NCBI GenBank assembly: GCA_036001465.1
Contig: DASYUH010000078.1
Location: 1 to 64,000, forward strand
Direction of reading: 5' to 3'
DNA: 64,000 nt
From: Candidatus Polarisedimenticolia bacterium
GTDB taxonomy: Bacteria; Acidobacteriota; Polarisedimenticolia; Gp22-AA2
Shown here: positions 35,372 through 44,928 of the stretch, piece after piece
Position numbering within the stretch: position 1 is the stretch's first letter
Layout: the number at the start of each line of letters is the position of its first letter
Notes under the pieces: model-generated
The model's database searches: none
The model's input: the letters and a program-made list of their open reading frames with translations, nothing else
Told to the model about the DNA's origin: nothing
Position numbers and translations under genes: made by a program

Positions 35372-36958
35372 CTACTCCTTCACCGCCGGCCCGACCACCA
35401 CCACGACACCGTTCAGCTTCAGTATCTCCAGGAAGATGTTCCGGCCGCTCTTGTGCTTCGGGATGGTGGAGCTGTACGCATGCGAGACCCCGGTGACGCA
35501 CTCCTCGCAGGGGATCAGGACCGGATTCAACTGGGTCCGGTTCCCCTGCTGGTCGATCATCACGAGGTTGAACCCCACCAGGTCGAGCTCCGGGCAGGTT
35601 ACCCAGTTCACCAGCCCCGATCCCCGGCCGAGCGGGCTCGAGAAGTTGATCGTGGGTGCCGACGGATCGCAGTGGCAGTCGAACGGATCCTGATTCGGGT
35701 TGGGAAAGAGCGGACAGTTGTCGCAGACATCGCCGACGCCGTCGAAATCGGTATCCCGTTGATCGGGGTTGGGGTCGGTGGGACAATTGTCACAGACGGT
35801 CCCCACTCCATCCGCGTCGAGGTCGTCCTGATCCTGGTTGGGCATCTGCGGGCAGTTGTCGCAGGCGTCGCCGACGAAGTCCAGGTCCGCGTCCTCCTGA
35901 CCGGGGTTGGGCACGTTCGGACAGTTGTCGCAGCCATCCGGTACCCCGTCCCCATCGCCATCGGGACCGGTCGCGGACTCATCGATCGCCCCGTCGCAGT
36001 TGTCGTCGATGCCGTTGCACGCCTCCGGGGCGCCGGGATGGATGGCCGGATTCCGGTCATTGCAGTCACCCCGGCAGGCGCTGAATCCATCCTGATCCTG
36101 ATCCGGGCATCCGACTCCAGCCAGCCGCAGGAACCCGACGACCGCCCCGCTCTCGGCCCCGCCGATGTTGGCCGTGTATCCGATCGAGACGCACGGGAAA
36201 CCCGGCCCACGGGGCAACGTCAAGGACACGTTGCCTCCGGCGTCCGGCAGCACTGCGGCGTCGCCCCACGCCTCCCGGCGCAGGTCCACCGGCAGTTCGC
36301 AATCCTCGTTCAGGACGATTCTGGCCACAGACGGGTCCGCCCTGAAGCCATCGGGACAGGTCGTGCCCAAAGAGGCGCCGAGCGTATCCGGATCGCAGTC
36401 GCTGTAGACCGTCGGGGGCGTGAGGTGCAGGTTGACCGTGACGGTGCCGTCCGGATTGCCGGACGAGGAGATCAACGTGGGGCGGTTCCGCCCGCAGACA
36501 AGGGGCGCGACGTCGCTGGTCGCGGTGTCGAACGGGTGGGCCGCCTCGACGATATAGCCCAGGGAAGGGTCGGCTCCGCTCAGCGACAGGACGAGCCCCT
36601 CACCATCCGACGCCTGCACGACGATCACCACCCTGTGCGCACCAGGAAAAGCGGGACATCCGGAGACACCCGGGTTCCCCCAGTCGCTCTCGATGGTGAC
36701 CCTGCCGTCCCCGGAGCCGCCGCTGTCGCCGAAGCAGGCGGGGCCCAAGGCTTCGCAAGCAATGTCCTCCGTCCCCGTGTTCACACGCAGCGGGTCGGAG
36801 ATCTGGTAGGCCAGCGCCGACACGCCGGATGCGTCGGCACAGGAGAAATGAGACTGGACGTGGTACATGGGAACGGAGTCCGGGCAAGTGGCCCAGGCGG
36901 TGGATGCTCCCAGAGCCAACGCGCTCAGGAGCGCAAGAGCCCGAAGGCGTATCTGCAT
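35372..36958 (-). CDS. Secreted MopE-like / thrombospondin type-3 repeat protein
   Basis: Signal peptide [20 protein letters not shown] with cleavage likely after AWA. Residues 30-280 form an unrecognised Cys-containing region. Residues 285-328 carry the MopE-type metal-binding motif ([13 protein letters not shown] then [11 protein letters not shown]). Four thrombospondin type-3 repeats follow, with CDNCP at 343, 366, 389 and 412, exactly 23 residues apart. These are Ca-binding in known proteins. The last 100 residues may be a beta domain. ATG 36958 has GGAGGG nine bases upstream. Extracellular adhesion or matrix is a guess. Confidence 0.85.
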   Translation of the reverse strand: MQIRLRALALLSALALGASTAWATCPDSVPMYHVQSHFSCADASGVSALAYQISDPLRVNTGTEDIACEALGPACFGDSGGSGDGRVTIESDWGNPGVSGCPAFPGAHRVVIVVQASDGEGLVLSLSGADPSLGYIVEAAHPFDTATSDVAPLVCGRNRPTLISSSGNPDGTVTVNLHLTPPTVYSDCDPDTLGASLGTTCPDGFRADPSVARIVLNEDCELPVDLRREAWGDAAVLPDAGGNVSLTLPRGPGFPCVSIGYTANIGGAESGAVVGFLRLAGVGCPDQDQDGFSACRGDCNDRNPAIHPGAPEACNGIDDNCDGAIDESATGPDGDGDGVPDGCDNCPNVPNPGQEDADLDFVGDACDNCPQMPNQDQDDLDADGVGTVCDNCPTDPNPDQRDTDFDGVGDVCDNCPLFPNPNQDPFDCHCDPSAPTINFSSPLGRGSGLVNWVTCPELDLVGFNLVMIDQQGNRTQLNPVLIPCEECVTGVSHAYSSTIPKHKSGRNIFLEILKLNGVVVVVGPAVKE

Positions 36959-37062
36959 GATGAACCCTCCTTGCGGAGTGAGGCGGGCTTGATCGATGTC
37001 CGGAGCTCGTCTCCGTGGTTCGTGAAGCATTCGCAGAATCCAGGTCGGCCCCCCTGGAGCCC

Positions 37063-37848
37063 TCAATCGCATGGGGCGATCCCCTTGGTGCAGCAGCACA
37101 GGCCGCACACGGTCTTGACCGCGTCGACGCAGCCCTGGTGCCATCCGGCCGAGCAGCAGTAAGGATCGACCTCGCAGATGCGGGCGACGCAGGTCGGGTC
37201 AATTTCGGGCTGGCAGGTCGGCGAGAGCGGCCCTCCGACGCTGCAGAGCGAGTGCGCGCAGTTCCCCCGGATTCCCCCGCATATCGGGGGATCGATATGC
37301 AGCTTGAAGAACAGCGTCCCGCCCTGAATGCGCCTGTTGAAGTTGAGGCCGGAATCCTGGAACACGACCCGTGCCTCGAACACGGCGCTGGGTGGCGGGT
37401 CCCCCAAGGGGCAATCGACCTGCATCTTCCCCGGGATCCCGGCTGTCTGGCCCGCGGGGATCAGATCGATGCGGAGTTGCAGCTGACCGCCCAGGCCATC
37501 GTAGGAGTTGAAGCTCAGGAACTCCACCGCGATCCAGCTCCCTCGACGGATCTCGTTGCCGGTGGCGTCCTTGTGGACGAACGTCCCGCCGCCAAAGATA
37601 TCCTTCGGCCAGATCTGGAAGTCGCCTTCGCCCCGGATCTCCAGCCGGTCCCCGTTGTCGGCGGCCATGATCACCGGGTCCAAGGTCGGATCGAACCCGC
37701 CCAGCAAATCCCCGCCGACGAAGAAGATGTACGTTGCCCCCTGGGAGGGGTTTCCACCAGCCGCCGGGGGAGGCTTTCGCTGCGCCAGCGCGGCGCCCGG
37801 AAGCAGCAGGAGAGATACCGCGACAGCCGCCGGAAAGAGTCTGCGCAT
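37063..37848 (-). CDS. Secreted Cys-rich protein
   Basis: Clear signal peptide ([16 protein letters not shown]) and a strong AGGAGG ribosome-binding site. Residues 30-190 look like an all-beta domain of unknown kind. The C-terminal 65 residues are very Cys-rich, with [20 protein letters not shown], a motif seen near the ends of secreted proteins in myxobacteria and related groups. 261 residues. It precedes the thrombospondin-repeat gene by 104 bp and is probably co-expressed. Function unknown. Confidence 0.8.
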   Translation of the reverse strand: MRRLFPAAVAVSLLLLPGAALAQRKPPPAAGGNPSQGATYIFFVGGDLLGGFDPTLDPVIMAADNGDRLEIRGEGDFQIWPKDIFGGGTFVHKDATGNEIRRGSWIAVEFLSFNSYDGLGGQLQLRIDLIPAGQTAGIPGKMQVDCPLGDPPPSAVFEARVVFQDSGLNFNRRIQGGTLFFKLHIDPPICGGIRGNCAHSLCSVGGPLSPTCQPEIDPTCVARICEVDPYCCSAGWHQGCVDAVKTVCGLCCCTKGIAPCD

Positions 37849-37894
37849 GGTGCGCCTCCTTGGAAACGGGTCGCGTACGGGACTGAATGTGATC

Positions 37895-37923
37895 CATATA
37901 CGCCCATCCTCTCACTCATGCAA
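37895..37923 (-). promoter_or_regulatory. Putative promoter for the secreted pair
   Basis: On the minus strand TTGCAT (37918-37923), 17 bp, TATATG (37895-37900), about 45 bp before the ATG at 37848. Moderate match. Confidence 0.5.
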
Positions 37924-37976
37924 CTACGCCTCCGGCTCTTCCGATGCGCCGTCCATTCGGGACGAGCCGAAGATGG

Positions 37977-38810
37977 TCACCGGCGCAGAACCAGGGCGGA
38001 CCAGGGGCGGGATCGGCGCTTGTCCTCGAGGACCAGGCCGACGCGGGTGGCGGCCTGGAGAAGTTGCTTCTCGTCCTCCACCAGGAGTCCGGCGAGAATG
38101 GCGCGGCCGCCCGGGGCCAGGGCGAGGGCCAGGGGGGGGAGGATGCGCTCGATCGTGGAGGCGCCGATGTTGACCAGCGCCAGGTCGAACGGCCCCGGCC
38201 GGCAGGCACGGGAGGCGTCGGCGAGGCGCAACTCGATCTGCCCGGCGAGGCCGTTCGCAGCCAGGTTGGCCCGGGCCACCTCGAGGGCCACGTCGTCGTT
38301 GTCGGCGGCGACGACCCGGGACGCCCCGAGCCGCAGGGCGGCCATGGCGAGAATTCCGCTCCCGGTCCCCAGGTCGACGACGCGATCGTTCCGCACGAGG
38401 TGCTCGCTCAGGAGACGCAGGCAGAGGCGCGTGGTGGCGTGCTCGCCGGTGCCAAACGCCTGCCCGAAGCGCACGCGCAGGACCGCCCGGCCCCGGGCCG
38501 CCGGCGCCCGGCAGCCCTCGGGCACCACGAGAAAGGGACCGATGGTGATCGGCCTGAGGGTGCGTTGCCAGCTCTCGACCCAGCGGCGGGCGCGGGCCGG
38601 GCTCAGGCGTGCGCGTGTCCCGGCTCCTAGACCAGCCCGTTGGAAGGCGCGCCGGAGCCTTTCGTCCAGGCGCCGCTTGTCGGCCTCGACGGAAAAGTAG
38701 GCGTCGAGCGTCAGCCTTCGGGCGCGCCCCTCGGCCAGGACCTGCACGCCCAGGCAGCCGCTGTCCCAGAAGGCGACGACCGCCGGCTCCTCGTGGTCCG
38801 GAGCGACCAC
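37977..38810 (-). CDS. prmA: Ribosomal protein L11 methyltransferase PrmA
   Basis: SAM-dependent methyltransferase family that trimethylates ribosomal protein L11. The SAM motif is VVDLGTGSGILAMAAL, preceded by FGQAFGTGEHATTRL, the PrmA hallmark, and followed by DLALVNIGAST. GTG 38810 is the first standard start, but it trims the family N-terminal strand. CTG 38858, overlapping the dnaJ stop as CTGA, would add 16 residues and fit better. Last gene of the heat-shock operon, as in many bacteria. Confidence 0.87.
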   Translation of the reverse strand: MVAPDHEEPAVVAFWDSGCLGVQVLAEGRARRLTLDAYFSVEADKRRLDERLRRAFQRAGLGAGTRARLSPARARRWVESWQRTLRPITIGPFLVVPEGCRAPAARGRAVLRVRFGQAFGTGEHATTRLCLRLLSEHLVRNDRVVDLGTGSGILAMAALRLGASRVVAADNDDVALEVARANLAANGLAGQIELRLADASRACRPGPFDLALVNIGASTIERILPPLALALAPGGRAILAGLLVEDEKQLLQAATRVGLVLEDKRRSRPWSALVLRR

Positions 38811-38854
38811 GAGCCGGGCACGGATGAAGCCGGGCGGTTTTCCGATCGCGGGTC

Positions 38855-39973
38855 TCAGCTGAAGATGTCCTTGACGCGTCCCAGGATGTCCTTGTCGGCC
38901 GGCTCCTCGTCCTCGAGGAGCTTCTCGTACAGCTCGCGCTGCTTGCGGCTGAGCCGTGACGGCATGCTGAACGTGACGGTCGCGTAGAGATCGCCGCGCG
39001 CGCCGCCGTCCGGGCGGGGCAGCCCCTTGCCGCGCAGGCAGAAGACCGAGCCGTGCTGGGTGCCGGCGGGAATCGTGATGCGCGCGGAGCCCTCGAGAGT
39101 CGGCACCTGCGCCTCGCATCCCAGGACCGCCCGCGGGATGGCGACGGGCAGCTCCACCAGGAGGTTCGGGCCGTCCCGCCGGAAGACGTCGTGCTCCTTC
39201 ACCTGCAGGACCACGTACAGGTCCCCCTGTCTCCCGCCCTGAAGGCCGCCCTCCCCTTCCCCGGTCACGCGCAGGCGCATGCCGGTGTCGACCCCCGCGG
39301 GGATCTTGACGCTGAGGCGGCGCACTTCCCGGCGCCGTCCCTCGCCGCGACATGCCGGGCAGGGATCGCGCACCACGGTGCCGGCCCCGTCGCAGGCGCC
39401 GCACGTCTGGCTCAGCGCGAAGAACCCCTGGCGATGGAGGATCTGCCCCTGGCCGTGGCAGGTTCCGCACGGAAGGCGCTCGCCCCCCTTGGATCCGCTG
39501 CCGCGGCACTCGGCGCAGGGCTCGAGGCGCGGCACCTGGACCTCCTTTTCGACGCCCACGGCCGCCTCGAGAAACTCGATCTCCAGGTCGAACCGCAGGT
39601 CGGCCCCGCGCCGCCGGCCGCCGCCGCGCGCCCGCCCTCGCCCGCCACCGAACAGGTCTCCGAAGCTGAAGCCGAAGAACGATCCCAGGATGTCCTCGAA
39701 GTCCGAGAACACCTCGGGGTTGAAGCCGCTGAATCCCTCGGCGCCACCGAGCCCCGCGTGGCCGAAGCGATCGTACCGGGCGCGCTTCTCGCGATCCGAC
39801 AGGACGGCATAGGCCTCGGCGGCCTCCTTGAACTTCTCCTCGGCGTCCTTGTTCCCGGGATTCCGGTCGGGATGGTGCTTCATCGCCATCTGGCGGTAGG
39901 CCTTCTTGATCTCCGCCTCGCCGGCGTCCTTCTTGATGCCGAGGATGTCATAGTAGTCGTGTTTTTTCTTCAC
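38855..39973 (-). CDS. dnaJ: Chaperone DnaJ
   Basis: Hsp40 co-chaperone stimulating DnaK ATPase. The J domain has the HPD tripeptide (KHHPDRN, near 34). A G/F-rich linker follows, then four zinc repeats CAECRGSG, CGTCHGQG, CGACDGAG and CPACRGEG, then the substrate-binding C domains. 372 residues, a complete type I DnaJ. It follows dnaK after 103 bp. Confidence 0.97.
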   Translation of the reverse strand: MKKKHDYYDILGIKKDAGEAEIKKAYRQMAMKHHPDRNPGNKDAEEKFKEAAEAYAVLSDREKRARYDRFGHAGLGGAEGFSGFNPEVFSDFEDILGSFFGFSFGDLFGGGRGRARGGGRRRGADLRFDLEIEFLEAAVGVEKEVQVPRLEPCAECRGSGSKGGERLPCGTCHGQGQILHRQGFFALSQTCGACDGAGTVVRDPCPACRGEGRRREVRRLSVKIPAGVDTGMRLRVTGEGEGGLQGGRQGDLYVVLQVKEHDVFRRDGPNLLVELPVAIPRAVLGCEAQVPTLEGSARITIPAGTQHGSVFCLRGKGLPRPDGGARGDLYATVTFSMPSRLSRKQRELYEKLLEDEEPADKDILGRVKDIFS

Positions 39974-40076
39974 GTCTCGATACCCGTAGGCGCGCGCCGA
40001 AACAGACAGCCGCGGACGCCCGACGCGGCGCCGCCGGCCCCGCCCATGGTCGTCCGGCCTGCCCAGTCCTGGTTCT

Positions 40077-41936
40077 TCAGGAAGTCCGCGCCGGCCCGCC
40101 CGAACCGCCGGCGGCCCCCGGCGCGTTGGGGGAAGGATGATACATGATCACCTCGGTCAGAATCTCGGAGGCCTCCCCGAGCTTCTCGAGCGAGGCGGTG
40201 CATTCGGAGATGCTGGCGGAGGCGAGCGCCTTGCGCGCCCCTTCGAGGATCTTCTTGACCGTGTTGCGCTTCTCCTCGTCCAGCAGTGTGCCGAACTCGG
40301 CGAACGACTTCATGTTCGACTCCAGGAGTCCCTCCAGCCGAGCCTGGATCCGGAAGAGCTCCGCCTTCTTCCTGTCGGCGTCGGCGTTCTTCTTGGCGTC
40401 GTCGATGATGTCGCCGATCTCCTTCTCGCTCAGGCCGCCGGACGGCGTCACGACGATGGTCTGTTCCTTGTTCGTCGCCATGTCGCGCGCCGAGACGTGC
40501 ACGATCCCGTTGCTGTCGATGTCGAACGTGACCTCGATCTGGGGCACGCCCTTCGGCGCGGGCTGGAAGCCGATCAGCTCGAAGCGGCCGAGCGACTTGT
40601 TGAAGGACGCGACCTCCCGCTCGCCCTGCAGGACGTTCACCTCCACCTTGGACTGGTTGTCGGCCACGGTGGTGAAGATCTTCGTCTTGCGGGTCGGGAT
40701 GGTGGTGTTCCGCTCGATGAGCTTGGTGAACATGCCGCCGCGCGTCTCGATCCCCAGGGACAGAGGCGTCACGTCCAGCAGGACCATGTCCTTCACTTCC
40801 CCCTGCAGGATGCCCGCCTGAATGGCGGCCCCTACGCCGACGACCTCCTCGGGGTTCTTGTCGCGGCACGGCTCCTTGCCGAAGATCTCGCGGACCGTGT
40901 CGATGACCTTGGGGACGCGGGTCATGCCGCCGACCAGGAGGACCTCGTCCACGTCGGCCGCCTTCAGGCCGGCTAGGGAGAGGGCCTCGAGGCAGGGCTT
41001 GCGGGTGCGCTCCACCAGGTCCGCGGTCAGCTCGTTGAACTTGTCGCGCGACAGGACCACGTTCAGGTGCTTCGGGCCCTTGGCGTCGGCGGAGATGAAG
41101 GGCAGGTTGATCTCCGAGCGCGCCTCGGCCGAGAGCTCGCATTTCGCCTTCTCGGCCGCCTCCTTGAGCCGCTGCAGGGCCAGGCGGTCTTCGCGCAGCG
41201 AGATGCTCTCCTTCCGCTCGAACTCGACGAGGAGCCACTCGAGGATCCTCTGGTCGAAGTCCTCCCCGCCCAGGAAGGTGTCGCCGGAGGTCGACTTCAC
41301 CTCGAACACGCCCTGGCCGAGCTGCAGGATGGAGACGTCGAACGTCCCGCCTCCCAGGTCGTAGACCACGATCTTCTTCTCGGACTCCTCGTTCAGCCGG
41401 TAGGCCAGGGAGGCCGCGGTCGGCTCGTTGATGATGCGCAACACCTTCAGGCCCGCGATCCGGCCGGCGTCCTTGGTCGCCTGCCTCTGGCTGTCGTCGA
41501 AGTAGGCCGGCACGGTGATGATGGCCTCGTGCACCTCCGCCTGCAGGTGCTCCTCCGTCATCTCCTTCAGGCGCTCCAGGATCATGGCGGAGATCTCCGG
41601 GGGGCTGTAGTCCTTGTCACGCACCCGGATGCGCACGTCGCCGTTCTTGGCGTCGACGATCTGGTAGGGCGCGAAGCGCTTCGCCTGCTGGACCTCGGGG
41701 GAGTTGAACTTCCGGCCGATCAGGCGCTTGACCGCGTACACCGTGTTGGTCGGGTTGGTGACCGACTGACGCTTGGCGATCTGCCCCACCAGCCGCTGCC
41801 CCTTTTCGGTGAAGGCGACGATCGACGGGGTGGTGCGGGCCCCCTCCTTGTTGGGGACCACCAGGGGCGTCCCACCGTCCATGACCGCGACGCAGCAGTT
41901 GGTCGTGCCCAGGTCGATGCCCATCACCCTGCTCAT
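40077..41936 (-). CDS. dnaK: Chaperone DnaK (Hsp70)
   Basis: ATP-driven chaperone. The nucleotide-binding motifs [28 protein letters not shown] and [12 protein letters not shown] are intact, and the substrate-binding domain starts near 385 ([16 protein letters not shown]). 619 residues with a Gly/Pro-rich tail. ATG 41936 overlaps the grpE stop (ATGA). Regulated through the CIRCE site upstream of hrcA. Confidence 0.98.
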   Translation of the reverse strand: MSRVMGIDLGTTNCCVAVMDGGTPLVVPNKEGARTTPSIVAFTEKGQRLVGQIAKRQSVTNPTNTVYAVKRLIGRKFNSPEVQQAKRFAPYQIVDAKNGDVRIRVRDKDYSPPEISAMILERLKEMTEEHLQAEVHEAIITVPAYFDDSQRQATKDAGRIAGLKVLRIINEPTAASLAYRLNEESEKKIVVYDLGGGTFDVSILQLGQGVFEVKSTSGDTFLGGEDFDQRILEWLLVEFERKESISLREDRLALQRLKEAAEKAKCELSAEARSEINLPFISADAKGPKHLNVVLSRDKFNELTADLVERTRKPCLEALSLAGLKAADVDEVLLVGGMTRVPKVIDTVREIFGKEPCRDKNPEEVVGVGAAIQAGILQGEVKDMVLLDVTPLSLGIETRGGMFTKLIERNTTIPTRKTKIFTTVADNQSKVEVNVLQGEREVASFNKSLGRFELIGFQPAPKGVPQIEVTFDIDSNGIVHVSARDMATNKEQTIVVTPSGGLSEKEIGDIIDDAKKNADADRKKAELFRIQARLEGLLESNMKSFAEFGTLLDEEKRNTVKKILEGARKALASASISECTASLEKLGEASEILTEVIMYHPSPNAPGAAGGSGGPARTS

Positions 41937-42619
41937 GAATCCTCCCCCGCCTCGCGCTCCGCGTGGTCCTTCGGCGCCTTGCCCGAGGACACCTTGACGA
42001 GCGCCGGTCGCAGCAGCCTGTCGTTCTGCGTGTATCCCCTCTGCATCTCCTCCAGGACCATGTCCGGCTCGAATCCCGCCACGTCGAGGACTTCCACCGC
42101 TTCATGCAGGCGCGGATCGAACGCTGTCCCCAGCGATTCGATCGGCTGCACGCCCTCCTTCTTGAGCAAGTCGAGGAACTGCTGGTGCACCAGCTCGATC
42201 CCCTTGCGCAGCGGGTCGCGCGACGCCTCGGCGGTCTTCAGGGCGCGCTCCATGTTGTCGAGGACCGGCAGGAGCCGCTTCAGGACCTCGCGCGCCGCCA
42301 CCGCGCCGCTCTCATCGCGCTCGCGCTCCATGCGTTTCCGGTAGTTGTCGAAATCGGCCTGCTTGCGCAGCAGCTGATCGTAGAGCCGGTCCTTCTCCTT
42401 GACGGCCTCGTCGAGGAGGCGAGCCTGGGCGTCGTTCTCCGGGTCCGGCTCGATGGCCTTGCGCTCGGAGCCGGCCGGCCGGTGCGCCTTGTTCTTCTTG
42501 ACGGCGCCGGTCGTCTCATCGACTCCGACGACTTCGAGGATCTCGATGGGCTCCTCCTCGTCCCCGCCGGGCCCCCGGGCTTCCGGCAGATTGGTCGGCT
42601 TGCGCGGGCGCGTCGGCAT
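41933..42619 (-). CDS. grpE: Nucleotide exchange factor GrpE
   Basis: Releases ADP from DnaK. The long N-terminal coiled coil ([20 protein letters not shown]) and the C-terminal beta wing ([39 protein letters not shown]) are typical. 228 residues with an acidic, disordered start. It lies 23 bp behind hrcA. Confidence 0.97.
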   Translation of the reverse strand: MPTRPRKPTNLPEARGPGGDEEEPIEILEVVGVDETTGAVKKNKAHRPAGSERKAIEPDPENDAQARLLDEAVKEKDRLYDQLLRKQADFDNYRKRMERERDESGAVAAREVLKRLLPVLDNMERALKTAEASRDPLRKGIELVHQQFLDLLKKEGVQPIESLGTAFDPRLHEAVEVLDVAGFEPDMVLEEMQRGYTQNDRLLRPALVKVSSGKAPKDHAEREAGEDS

Positions 42620-42642
42620 ACAACCTCCCGCCCGAATATAGG

Positions 42643-43674
42643 TCAGTGAGGGTGGCTGGTCAATAAACTGGAGAGAAGACGGGAGATATAGCCCACCAGG
42701 GTGACCGCCCGCTCGTATTCCATGCGGGTGGGGCCGAGAACGCCCAGGAGGCCCGTGGTGCGCTCGTCCAGGCTGTAGGGGGAGGCGACCAGGGCCAGGT
42801 TGCCGAGCGCCGGGTCGTCCGCCTCCGAGCCGATGACGACCCGGACCCCGGGCTGGCTGATGCAGCGATCCAGGAGGCTGACGAGGCGGTGCTTCTCCTC
42901 GAAGGTCTCGAACAGGCGCCGCATGGTCTCCATGTCCGAGAACTCCGGGTGCTTCATGATGTTGGTCGTCCCCTCCAGGACCAGCCGGCGGTCGTCCTGC
43001 TCGGCGTCGAGGTAGCGGGTCCCCAGGGTGACGGCGTTCTTGAGAAGCTGGTCGAAGGTGGCCTTCTCCTGGGCCATCAGGCCGACCAGGCGCGTGCGGA
43101 TGTCACCGAGGGTCAGCCCGGCGAACTCCTCGACCAGATAATGCCCGGCCCGCTCCAGATCGGCCTGCCGATAGTCCTCCTCCACCTCGATCAGGCGATG
43201 GCTGACCACCCCCGAACGATCGACGAACACGCACAGGACCTTGTGCTCGTGCAGCCTCACGAACTCGATGTGCTTGAGGACCGCTTCCTTGATCGGGGGG
43301 GCGATGACGTAGCCGATCTGGCTGGTCAGGCGCGACAGGAGCTTCGGGATGATCTCCATCGCCTCGCTGAAGTCGCCGCCGGTTCTGGACAGGCTCTCGT
43401 CGATCAGGGCCCGATCGCGGGACGGGATGCGCGCGGGCTCCAGCAGGGTGTCCACGTAGTAGCGGTACCCCTTGTCGGTGGGGATCCGTCCAGCGGAGGT
43501 GTGCGGCTGGGCCAAAAACCCCATCTCCTCCAGGTCCGACATGACGTTGCGCACGCTGGCGGGGCTCAGCCCCTCCTGGATGATCTTGGAGATCGTCCTG
43601 GATCCCACCGGCTCCCCGGTGAGGATGTAGTTGACGATGATCTTCTTGAGGATTTCTTCGGCGCGGACGTCCAT
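42643..43674 (-). CDS. hrcA: Heat-inducible transcription repressor HrcA
   Basis: Represses heat-shock operons by binding CIRCE. The winged helix is visible in GEPVGSRTISKIIQEGLSPASVRNVM and HTSAGRIPTDKGYRYYVD, and the GAF-like domain follows. ATG 43674 was chosen because MDVRAEEILKKIIVNYI matches the family start. It opens the hrcA-grpE-dnaK-dnaJ-prmA operon and thus controls itself. 343 residues. Confidence 0.97.
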   Translation of the reverse strand: MDVRAEEILKKIIVNYILTGEPVGSRTISKIIQEGLSPASVRNVMSDLEEMGFLAQPHTSAGRIPTDKGYRYYVDTLLEPARIPSRDRALIDESLSRTGGDFSEAMEIIPKLLSRLTSQIGYVIAPPIKEAVLKHIEFVRLHEHKVLCVFVDRSGVVSHRLIEVEEDYRQADLERAGHYLVEEFAGLTLGDIRTRLVGLMAQEKATFDQLLKNAVTLGTRYLDAEQDDRRLVLEGTTNIMKHPEFSDMETMRRLFETFEEKHRLVSLLDRCISQPGVRVVIGSEADDPALGNLALVASPYSLDERTTGLLGVLGPTRMEYERAVTLVGYISRLLSSLLTSHPH

Positions 43675-43699
43675 CAGGCGTTTCCGCTCGGTCGGCTCA

Positions 43700-43726
43700 T
43701 TAGCACTCGTTGACCTCGAGTGCCAA
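43700..43726. promoter_or_regulatory. CIRCE operator
   Basis: The inverted repeat TTAGCACTC, nine bases, GAGTGCCAA differs from the consensus (TTAGCACTC-N9-GAGTGCTAA) at one position. It abuts the -10 box and ends 25 bp before the hrcA start, so bound HrcA would block initiation. Confidence 0.95.
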
Positions 43727-43754
43727 ATATACCGGCGACCGGGGCTCCTGTCAA
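43726..43754 (-). promoter_or_regulatory. Sigma-70 promoter of the hrcA operon
   Basis: On the minus strand TTGACA (43749-43754), 17 bp, TATATT (43726-43731). The -10 touches the CIRCE arm, and the -35 contains the stop codon of prfB, so the promoter lies in and just after that coding end. Confidence 0.85.
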
Positions 43755-44900
43755 CGAGCCGCGCTGCCGGCCGCTGCGCCGGCACCCCGGCTGCGGCCCA
43801 AGAGGAAGGCCCGGATGAACGGGTCCAGGTCGCCGTCGAGGACGCGCTGCACGTCGCCGCGCTCAAACCCGGTCCGATGGTCCTTGACCAGGGTGTACGG
43901 CTGCAGGACGTAGGAGCGGATCTGGCTGCCGAAATCGATGTCCTTCTTCGCCCCCTCCTCCACGGCGCGCTTCTCGTCGCGCTTGCGGCGCTCCATGTCG
44001 TAGAGGCGCGCCCTGAGGACCTTCATGGCCATGTCGCGGTTCCGGTGTTGCGACCTTTCGTTCTGGCATGAGACGACGATCCCGGTCGGCAGGTGGGTGA
44101 CACGGACCGCGGAGTCGGTCACGTTGACGTGCTGGCCTCCCGCTCCGCTGGAACGGTACGTGTCGACCCTCAGGTCCTTCTCCTCGATCGCCACGTCGAT
44201 TTCGTCGTCGAGATCGGGATAGGCGTAGACCGAGGCGAACGAGGTGTGACGCCTGCCCGACGAATCGAAAGGAGAAATGCGCACCAGCCGGTGGACGCCG
44301 CTCTCGGCGCGCAGAAAGCCGTAGGCATCCCGACCTCTGATCATCAGAGTGGAGCTCTTGATCCCCGCTTCGTCCCCCTTCTGGTAGTCGAGCGCCTCGA
44401 TGCGGTAGCCCCGCCCCTCCGCCCAGCGCAGGTACATCCGGTAGAGCATCTCGGCCCAGTCCTGCGACTCCGTGCCGCCCGCGCCGGGGTGGATCGTCAG
44501 GATGGCGTCCCCCGCATCGTGCTCGCCGGTCAGCATCACCTCCAGCTCGCGCTCGTCGAGCGCCGCCTGGAGCGCCTCGACCGCCTGCTTGAGGTCCGCG
44601 CCGACGTCCTCCCCTTCACGGGCGAGCTCGGCGCACACCTCCGCATCCTCGAGCCTTTTCTCGAGCTGCCGGAACGCCTCGATTTCGGAGTTGAGCCGGG
44701 TGCGGGACTTGAGGGCGGCCTGGGCGCCCGAAGGATCGCTCCAGAGTTTCGGGTCGGCGACCTTCTTTTCTATCTCCGCGAGCTCGCGGGCGCAGGCGTC
44801 GAGATCAAAGATGCCCCCTGAGTTCCGTGAATCGCCCCTTGAGGGCATCCACCCTGCGGATGAGGTCGTCGATCTCGAAGCTGCGCGGTGCTTTCGCCAC
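43751..44900 (-). CDS. prfB: Peptide chain release factor 2 (programmed +1 frameshift)
   Basis: Terminates translation at UGA and UAA. The first reading frame runs from GTG 44900 for 31 codons (ending ELRGHL) to an in-frame TGA at 44805-44807. The rest continues in the +1 frame (DLDACARELAEIEKK). The slip site CTT TGA follows an SD-like AGGGGG with the usual three-base spacer. The main part holds the stop-recognition SPF (ISPFDSSGRR) and the catalytic GGQ (SGAGGQHVNVTDSA). Joined length is about 382 residues. The GTG has a TAA directly before it. Confidence 0.95.
44805..44819 (-). promoter_or_regulatory. RF2 autoregulatory frameshift site
   Basis: The minus strand reads AGGGGG CAT CTT TGA: an internal Shine-Dalgarno (44814-44819), a three-base spacer and the slippery CTT with the UGA stop. 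When RF2 is scarce the ribosome pauses at UGA and slips forward, making more RF2. Confidence 0.95.
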
Positions 44901-44928
44901 TTAGGAGCCAGTCCGGGTCTGCGGCCGC

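Noticed and set aside
35372-36958. Tandem DNA repeat or CRISPR-like array
   Set aside because: The 69-bp periodicity is coding: it comes from four 23-residue thrombospondin type-3 repeats.
34958-37162. A 734-codon plus-strand open frame across ilvE start and the secreted proteins
   Set aside because: It crosses the ilvE promoter and the antisense of signal-peptide proteins, with no ribosome-binding site and no domain.
44805-44807. In-frame TGA in prfB as evidence of a pseudogene
   Set aside because: The surrounding SD-like AGGGGG and CTT TGA are the normal RF2 programmed frameshift signal.
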